DNA of 64,000 nucleotides from Acidimicrobiia bacterium. Its GTDB lineage: Bacteria; Actinomycetota; Acidimicrobiia; Acidimicrobiales; AC-14. The notes under the pieces were generated by a model. The model was not told the origin of the DNA. It made no database searches and saw nothing but the letters and a program-made list of their open reading frames with translations. The stretch covers positions 29,692-93,691 of the forward strand of contig JAHFUP010000001.1 of assembly GCA_023265025.1 (NCBI GenBank), written 5' to 3'. The translations under genes were made by a program, and so were the position numbers. This document shows, one piece after another, positions 58,876 through 64,000 of the stretch; within the stretch, counting starts at the first letter, position 1; each line of letters begins with the position of its first letter.

Positions 58876-61800
58876 CTACAGCCCGAGGTCGACGCCGGCC
58901 GGGACGCCGGTGGCCAAGTCCGGGCCGAGGTCGTCGAGCGCAGCGATGCGATGGCGCATGAGGCCCTCGGAGAGGGGGTCGGGAGTGAGGATCTCCTCGA
59001 TGCGCTCGGCGCCGGTCAAGCGGGTGCGCTCGGCGTAGGTGGCGACCTTGCCGTAGGCGCCGGCCAGTCGCTCGGGTTCGACGGAGGCATGGCCGACGGG
59101 GTGGGCGGCCACCCGATCGGCGACGTCGGCCCGCAGCCACGCCGGCGGGTCGTGGAGGGCGTCGGCGATCACGTGGCGGCTGCGAAGGGTGATCGCCTGC
59201 TGCACGGTGGCCGCGTGATCCGGGGGCGGCGCCGGGGTGGCGGCGAGAACGGCGTCGGCCGATCGGGCCGCGGCCTCGGCCTTGCGGAGCTGGCGCTGCG
59301 CTTGGGCCAGCGCGTCGGCGTCGACCGGGGTGGGCGAGGAGGCCCGGCCCCAGCGCCGGCCGGGCGCCGCCGGCGGTGGGGTGGCGGCCCGGGTGACGCG
59401 GACGCCAGCCTCGTCGAGGGCCGCAGCGGCGGCGGATGCCCGCCGCTCGGCGACGGCGCGCTGGGCCACGGCGCTGTGGGTGCGCTCCAGCTCGTCGACC
59501 AGGCTGGGCAGCCGCCGTGCGGCCAGGCGGGCGGCGGGCGAGGGGTCATAGGGGGTGTCGGGCGCGTGGCCGGCGATGTCGGCCAGCAGCAGCTCGACTC
59601 GGGCCCGGTTGATGGCGCCCACCGTGTCGCCGAACGCGGCCGCCGGCGCGCCGGCTTCGGGACGTGCGCCGATGGCGGCACCATCGGCGAGGGTGACGTC
59701 AGGACTGAGCCCGAGGTGAACGTGGCGGTAGCGCTCGACGGCCTGGGCGCCGGCATTCCAGGTGGCCCGGCCAGGTGCGGACTCGGGCCTGGCGCCCAGG
59801 ACGGCGGCGATGTAGGGCGCCTGGCCCTCGACGGCCCGGTCGGCCTGCATCACCAGGGCGGCCTCCACGGTGGCCAGGCGTTCGCTGACGTCGAGACGCC
59901 CATCGGCGTCGCCGGCGCCGGCGGCCTGCGCCTGCACGGCCCGGTCAAAGCCGGCCTGGGCCTGGGCCACTCGCAGGTCGGCGGCGGCCAGGTCCTGGGT
60001 GGCCAGCTCGATGCTCTGGGGGTTGCGGCGCCGGGGGCGGGCCGTCTCGGCCCGCTGTAGGCGGTCCTGAGCCGAGCGCTGCGCCGCTTGGGCCGCGGCC
60101 AGGGCGTCGGCGGCGGCGGCGGCCGTCTGCGCGGTGGTGGTGTCCCTGGCCGGTCGGCCCACGGACGCGCCCAGAAGGTCCAGCAGTTGGCGACGCTGAC
60201 CGGCGAGCTCGGCCGTCGGCCGCAGCGCCAAGGCGGCGGCCTCGGCCCGGCGCAGCAGCGCAGCCGCGGTGGCGTAGTCCTCGCCGGCGCGCCCGGTGCG
60301 CTGTGGCCCCAGTGCCCACGAGGCCGCCGGGCCACCGGGAATCGGGGTGGCCTCCCAGCGCTCGCGGAAGGTGGCCACCTCGCCCACCGCCGCGTCCCAT
60401 ACCCTGCGGTGCTCGCCGCCGGCGGGGCGAGGGCCGAGGCGGGCCACCAGGTCGGGATCGGGCCGCACCCGGGCCCGAGTGGCGATGGCCGCCAGCTCGT
60501 CGACCAGAGCCCGGCGGGCCCGGTGTGAGTCGGGGGTGGCCGGGCCGGCGGTCAGAGCGGCGAGCTCGCCCAGGCTGTTGGTGCGGCGCAGGCGGGCGAC
60601 CTCGGCCGCATCGGCGTCGACCTCGGTAGCCAGCTGCTCGGACTGCTGGGCCTCGAGCCGGGCGGTGACCTCGGCCAGGATGGCGGTGGTGGACTCCAGT
60701 CGGGGCAGCTCAATGTGCTCGTCGGCCTCGGGCAGCAGGTCCCGGCGGCGCAGGACGTAGAGCTTGGCGTCGGTGCGACCCCGGCTCAGGGCCACGTAGA
60801 CGCCGGCCTTCAGGGCCGCCTCGCTGGCCAGTCCCCGGCCCGCCTCATATGTCTCGCCCTGGGCGGCGTAGGTGGTCACGGCGTAGCTGTGGGCCAGCCG
60901 CCCGATGACCCCGGGGCGAACCCGGTGGGTGAGGTGGCCGTGGTCGAGCACCACGCGGCCCCGGCGCTCGAACTCGACGACCAGGGAGGAGTCGGCCAGC
61001 TCCTTGCCCAGGTGTACCTCGACGACCTTGCCCCGCTCGCCGGTCTTGACGTGGTCCCGGTAGGGCGCGCCCTCGGCGCGCAGGGTGCGGTCGCCCTGCA
61101 TGGCGATGACCTCGTCGCCGGCCCGGAAGCTGATGCCGGGCAGATCGAGGGAGGGGCCCTTGAGGGTGCCGTCGGCGACGAGCAGGGCCCGGGCCCGGTG
61201 GTTCAGCTCCCGTCGCTCGAGGTGGTGATCCGCGGTCATGGTGCTGACCGCCAGCTCCGGGTCGGCCAGGCGGAGCTGGCGGTCGTGGTACCAGTCGGTC
61301 ACCAGGGCGTCGATGACCTCCTCCGGCGAGTCGGCCTCGACGACGCGGCCACCCTCGCGCAGTCGCTCGACGGCGGCCGCCACCCGGTCCTCGCGGTAGT
61401 CGGTCAGGGCCAGGCGCACGTCGGCCATGTCCTCGCCCTGCTGGCGGTGCAGGGTGCGGACCTCGGCCCGGTCGGCGACGTAGTCCTCCAGCAGCCGCCG
61501 CCACGCCCCGCCGGCGGAGACAGCGCTGTGCTGGGCCGGGTCGCCGATGAGGCGGACGGCCGCGCCCCGCTCCTCAGCCATGGCCATGAGGGTCATCAGG
61601 TCCCGGTTGCCCAGGGTGGAGCTCTCGTCGACCAGGATGATCGAGCGGCTGTCGAGCTTCACCGAGCCGGTGTTGATGCCCATGATGAGGCTGGCCACGG
61701 TGCGGGCCTCGGTGCCGGTGCGGTTGCCGAGGACCTCGGCGTGGGTGCCCTGCACCGCGGTGGCGACGGGGCTGTAGCCGGCGTCCTCCCAGGCCCGCAC

Positions 61801-63633
61801 CGCCGCCTCCAGCGCGGTGGTCTTGCCCGCCCCGGCGGGGCCGAGCACGCACTGGACCCGGTGGCCCGATCGGGTGATGGAGCGCACCATCTCCAGCTGC
61901 TCGTCGTCGAGCTTGGGCCGCTGGGCCAGCACCGCCTCCACCGTGGCCTCGGGGACCACGGCGGCGCCGGCGTGGCGGCCCCTCTCGTAGGACGCGAACA
62001 GGCGCTGTTCGATGGCCAGGACCTCACGGGTGGTGTAGAGGGCGTCGCCGGCGACGGAGCTAACCACCCGACCATCGGCCAGGCGGATGACATCGGCGGT
62101 GCGGCCGTCGCGTCGGGCGGCGTCGAGGGTGACGACCTGCTCGGTGGTCAGCCACTCGTCGGCCAGGTCCGCGATCTGGTTTGCCTCCAGGCGGTCGCCC
62201 GACCACTCGGCCACGAACTGGATCACGTCGCGGCGGTCGAACGTCGACGCCCGCTCGGTGACGCCCACCTGGCCGCCGAGGCGGCGGAACAGCTTGTTGC
62301 GATCCTCCTCGGTGACGAGCAACGGCGCCGCCTGTCGGCCGTAGCAAGCGGCTGCCGCCCGGGCGTCGAAGCCGGCGGCGTCGAGGCGGCGGTGCCACGC
62401 CGGACGCAGGGCCTCGGGGTCGACGGCGTGGTCCTTGGCCGCCCGGGTGGCAAAGGTGGCGGCCTGGCGGGCGGCCACGGAGTCGAGTCCCAGCTGGGCG
62501 GTGTACTCCTCGATCTCGGTGGCCCGCCGGCTCATCTCGGTGATGGCCGCGCCGCCCACGCCGGCGACGTCGGCCAGGCCCCGCTCGACCTGCTCCCACT
62601 CCACGCCCATGGTCGAGGACAGCTCGTGGCGCAGCTCGGCCGAAGCGAGGTAGCCGGCCGTCAGGACGTGGGCGTAGAGGGGTCGGCCGTCGAGGGCCTG
62701 GATCGACCCGCCCGACTCGGCCATGTTCGCCACCACCACGTGGTGGTGTAGCTGGGGGTCAAGCGCCCGCGACGTGGCGTGCACGTAGTCGGCGGCCACG
62801 ATGCCCTCGGCCCGGCGGTGGTTCTTTCCCTGGCCCACCCACGCCGCGTTCTCCTGGATGTAGTCCATCCCCACGGCGACCGCCTTGTCGACGGCGGCGA
62901 CGATGCGGGCCTGGCCGGCGGCGTCGGCCCGGGCCCAGAGGATGCTCACCGACTTCGGCGCCGAGAACGTTAGGTCGTAGCCGATCACCGCGGTCGGGAT
63001 CTTGCGCTCGAGGGCGAAGCGCTCGACCTCGCCCCGGGCCACGTGCCAGTGCTTGCCCTCGCCATCGTGATGGGCCGTGAGGTGGGTGGCCAGCATGTCC
63101 GGAGGCGTCTCGCCGGCGGCGATGGCGGCCGCCTGCTCGGCCCGGCGCTGCGCCGTCTCGTTGGCCACCCGGCGCAGGTAGCGGTCGGTCACTCCCAGCA
63201 GGGTGGCGGCCTGGGGCAGGGTGAGCAGCTCGTCGGGCTCGCCGTGGGCGGCGACTGCCGCTCCGTCGCGCCCGGCCTGCTCGGCCCGCACCGCCGAGCC
63301 CCGGGCCCCCACGAGCTGCTCGCCGGTGACTGCGTGCTGGCCCAGCAACACCCGGCGGAACTCCTCGGGATCAACCTGACCGTCCAGACGCATGCCGGTC
63401 ACGCCACGGCCCAGCCACCGACCCGGGCCCTCCACCGAGTCGGCGTAGTAGCCGACGACGCCGGACGTGGGGTCCACCGTGGGCACCTCGGGCAGGGGGC
63501 TGGGGTGGGTCCCTCCGGGTGCGGTGTCGCGCCCGTCGAGGTACTTGACCACCGCGTTGGCGGCGCCGACGGCGTCGCCCTTGGCGCTTCCGAGGGTTGT
63601 GACTCGGACGATCACTGGCGCGAACGGTAGCAC
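58876..63633 (-). CDS. MobF (TrwC/TraA-type) relaxase-helicase
   Basis: A 1585-aa relaxase. The N-terminal domain includes VVGYYADSVEGPGRWLGRG (Tyr pair, catalytic candidate) and LHHHVVVANMAESGG with the His triad (about residue 295). An embedded HTH-like segment, DELLTLPQAATLLGVTD, lies near residue 135. The RecD-like helicase has Walker A LGPAGAGKTTALEA (about 594), Walker B IILVDESSTLG (about 668) and the motif YVALSRGRTDAKLYVL (about 945). The last 500 residues are Ala/Arg-rich helices ending AGVDLGL. It nicks oriT, stays covalently linked to the strand and unwinds it for transfer. The start is a GTG at 63633 or 63615. A duplicate of its tail is at 41087. Confidence 0.93.
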   Translation of the reverse strand: MLPFAPVIVRVTTLGSAKGDAVGAANAVVKYLDGRDTAPGGTHPSPLPEVPTVDPTSGVVGYYADSVEGPGRWLGRGVTGMRLDGQVDPEEFRRVLLGQHAVTGEQLVGARGSAVRAEQAGRDGAAVAAHGEPDELLTLPQAATLLGVTDRYLRRVANETAQRRAEQAAAIAAGETPPDMLATHLTAHHDGEGKHWHVARGEVERFALERKIPTAVIGYDLTFSAPKSVSILWARADAAGQARIVAAVDKAVAVGMDYIQENAAWVGQGKNHRRAEGIVAADYVHATSRALDPQLHHHVVVANMAESGGSIQALDGRPLYAHVLTAGYLASAELRHELSSTMGVEWEQVERGLADVAGVGGAAITEMSRRATEIEEYTAQLGLDSVAARQAATFATRAAKDHAVDPEALRPAWHRRLDAAGFDARAAAACYGRQAAPLLVTEEDRNKLFRRLGGQVGVTERASTFDRRDVIQFVAEWSGDRLEANQIADLADEWLTTEQVVTLDAARRDGRTADVIRLADGRVVSSVAGDALYTTREVLAIEQRLFASYERGRHAGAAVVPEATVEAVLAQRPKLDDEQLEMVRSITRSGHRVQCVLGPAGAGKTTALEAAVRAWEDAGYSPVATAVQGTHAEVLGNRTGTEARTVASLIMGINTGSVKLDSRSIILVDESSTLGNRDLMTLMAMAEERGAAVRLIGDPAQHSAVSAGGAWRRLLEDYVADRAEVRTLHRQQGEDMADVRLALTDYREDRVAAAVERLREGGRVVEADSPEEVIDALVTDWYHDRQLRLADPELAVSTMTADHHLERRELNHRARALLVADGTLKGPSLDLPGISFRAGDEVIAMQGDRTLRAEGAPYRDHVKTGERGKVVEVHLGKELADSSLVVEFERRGRVVLDHGHLTHRVRPGVIGRLAHSYAVTTYAAQGETYEAGRGLASEAALKAGVYVALSRGRTDAKLYVLRRRDLLPEADEHIELPRLESTTAILAEVTARLEAQQSEQLATEVDADAAEVARLRRTNSLGELAALTAGPATPDSHRARRALVDELAAIATRARVRPDPDLVARLGPRPAGGEHRRVWDAAVGEVATFRERWEATPIPGGPAASWALGPQRTGRAGEDYATAAALLRRAEAAALALRPTAELAGQRRQLLDLLGASVGRPARDTTTAQTAAAAADALAAAQAAQRSAQDRLQRAETARPRRRNPQSIELATQDLAAADLRVAQAQAGFDRAVQAQAAGAGDADGRLDVSERLATVEAALVMQADRAVEGQAPYIAAVLGARPESAPGRATWNAGAQAVERYRHVHLGLSPDVTLADGAAIGARPEAGAPAAAFGDTVGAINRARVELLLADIAGHAPDTPYDPSPAARLAARRLPSLVDELERTHSAVAQRAVAERRASAAAAALDEAGVRVTRAATPPPAAPGRRWGRASSPTPVDADALAQAQRQLRKAEAAARSADAVLAATPAPPPDHAATVQQAITLRSRHVIADALHDPPAWLRADVADRVAAHPVGHASVEPERLAGAYGKVATYAERTRLTGAERIEEILTPDPLSEGLMRHRIAALDDLGPDLATGVPAGVDLGL

Positions 63634-63646
63634 CGCTCGGGTTCTC

Positions 63647-63671
63647 GTGGGTTCCGCAAAGCGGAACCCAC
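63647..63671. promoter_or_regulatory. Perfect 11-bp hairpin upstream of the relaxase (candidate operator or oriT element)
   Basis: GTGGGTTCCGC, AAA, GCGGAACCCAC: a fully complementary stem with a 3-base loop, 13 bases upstream of the relaxase start. On the minus strand it is preceded by GCATACACAT, which could be a -10-like box. Inverted repeats next to MobF relaxase genes often mark oriT or a relaxosome-regulator site. No nic site is visible. Confidence 0.6.
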
Positions 63672-63807
63672 AAATGTGTATGCTCTGGCTCGCTGGCGTT
63701 GCGGACCTTCTCTGTCCTCCGGGTCCGTCCGTGACGTCTGTCCTTGCCGTTGGTGTTGGCGGACCTACTGGCTTCGGGTTGCGTCGGGCTCGACGTCACT
63801 GGATCGG

Positions 63808-64000
63808 GGGCTGGTGGTGCTCGTTCCGGTTGAGGGCCTGGTGCTCGTCGGCGTCGTTGGTCGACGTCGGGCTGGTGGTGCTCGTTCCGGTTGAGGGCCT
63901 GGTGCTCGTCGGCGTCGTTGGTCGACGTCGGGCTGGTGGTGCTCGTTCCGGTTGAGGGCCTGGTGCTCGTCGGCGTCGTTGGTCGACGTCGGGCTGGTGG
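63808..64000. repeat. 61-bp tandem repeat, three full copies and a partial, at window edge
   Basis: Units start at 63808, 63869, 63930 and 63991 (GGGCTGGTGGTGCTCGTTCC at each start). The copies are identical as far as seen. The array continues past the window. The repeat contains GTCGACGTC and GCTCGTCGGCGTCGT. The 61-base period is not a multiple of 3, so it is unlikely to be coding. It might be a VNTR, part of an origin or partition site, or an assembly artefact. Confidence 0.9.

Noticed and set aside
60715..62751. A 678-codon plus-strand frame opposite the relaxase
   Set aside because: It is antisense to a clearly coding 1585-aa relaxase and has the Gly/Val/His-rich composition typical of shadow frames in GC-rich DNA.
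63808..64000. The 61-bp array as a CRISPR array
   Set aside because: Whole units are identical and abut directly, with no variable spacers.

Overview
The window is high-GC DNA with many GTG starts, 4-base start/stop overlaps and actinobacterial protein families: a LysM-BTAD protein in a Tad locus, SCO6880-like transfer proteins and a TraA/TrwC-type relaxase. It most likely comes from an actinomycete, possibly an acidimicrobial lineage; that lineage guess is inference only. Nearly all of it looks like a conjugative plasmid or integrative conjugative element (ICE).

Layout. 1-4.3 kb: the tail of a tyrosine phosphatase, then an IetAS-like AAA ATPase/subtilase defence or toxin-antitoxin pair. 4.4-9.0 kb (minus strand): a replication module with a DnaG-like primase, a small protein, a prim-pol protein and an excisionase-like HTH protein, plus a wrecked copy of a lytic transglycosylase. 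9.7-23.6 kb (plus): a Tad/Flp pilus locus (CpaB, TadZ, TadA, TadB, TadC, a pilin candidate, three TadE/G-like pseudopilins), secreted and membrane proteins, a giant LysM-BTAD protein, two XRE regulators (one frameshifted) and a protein resembling the all-alpha domain of VirD4. 23.6-25.7 kb (minus): an intact lytic transglycosylase with two companions. 25.9-36.5 kb (plus): a conjugative type IV secretion operon (small membrane subunit, VirB8-like candidate, VirB6/TrbL, a VirB4 split into two polypeptides, a second VirB4-like ATPase, VirD4), ending with a D12 adenine methylase. 36.5-40.7 kb (minus): an operon of a DUF5710 protein, an ABC-2 exporter, and an exonuclease VII large-subunit homologue with a C-terminal membrane segment. 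41.1-42 kb: a broken integrase joined to a second copy of the relaxase C-terminus. 43.2-49.8 kb (minus): type I restriction-modification genes, with an AlbA_2-type domain fused to HsdR. 51.4-52.8 kb: a possible PD-(D/E)XK nuclease. 53-57.6 kb: regulators and hypothetical proteins, including one ORF split by a 29-bp duplication. 57.7-58.05 kb: a cluster of short iteron-like repeats. 58.9-63.6 kb (minus): a 1585-aa MobF relaxase-helicase, preceded by a perfect hairpin and a 61-bp tandem repeat.

How it fits together. The relaxase would nick and unwind DNA at a nearby oriT. VirD4 and the VirB4/VirB6 channel would export it, the transglycosylase would open the wall, and the Tad pilus could provide mating contact. 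The primases would remake the second strand. IetAS, type I RM, the methylase and perhaps the 51.4-kb nuclease are cargo defence or protection functions. The most unusual items are a three-copy nested inverted-repeat family whose 11-nt loop is exactly inverted between two copies, the Tad/T4SS combination, the stand-alone VirD4-like domain protein, the exonuclease VII/exporter operon, and the integrase/relaxase-tail junction.
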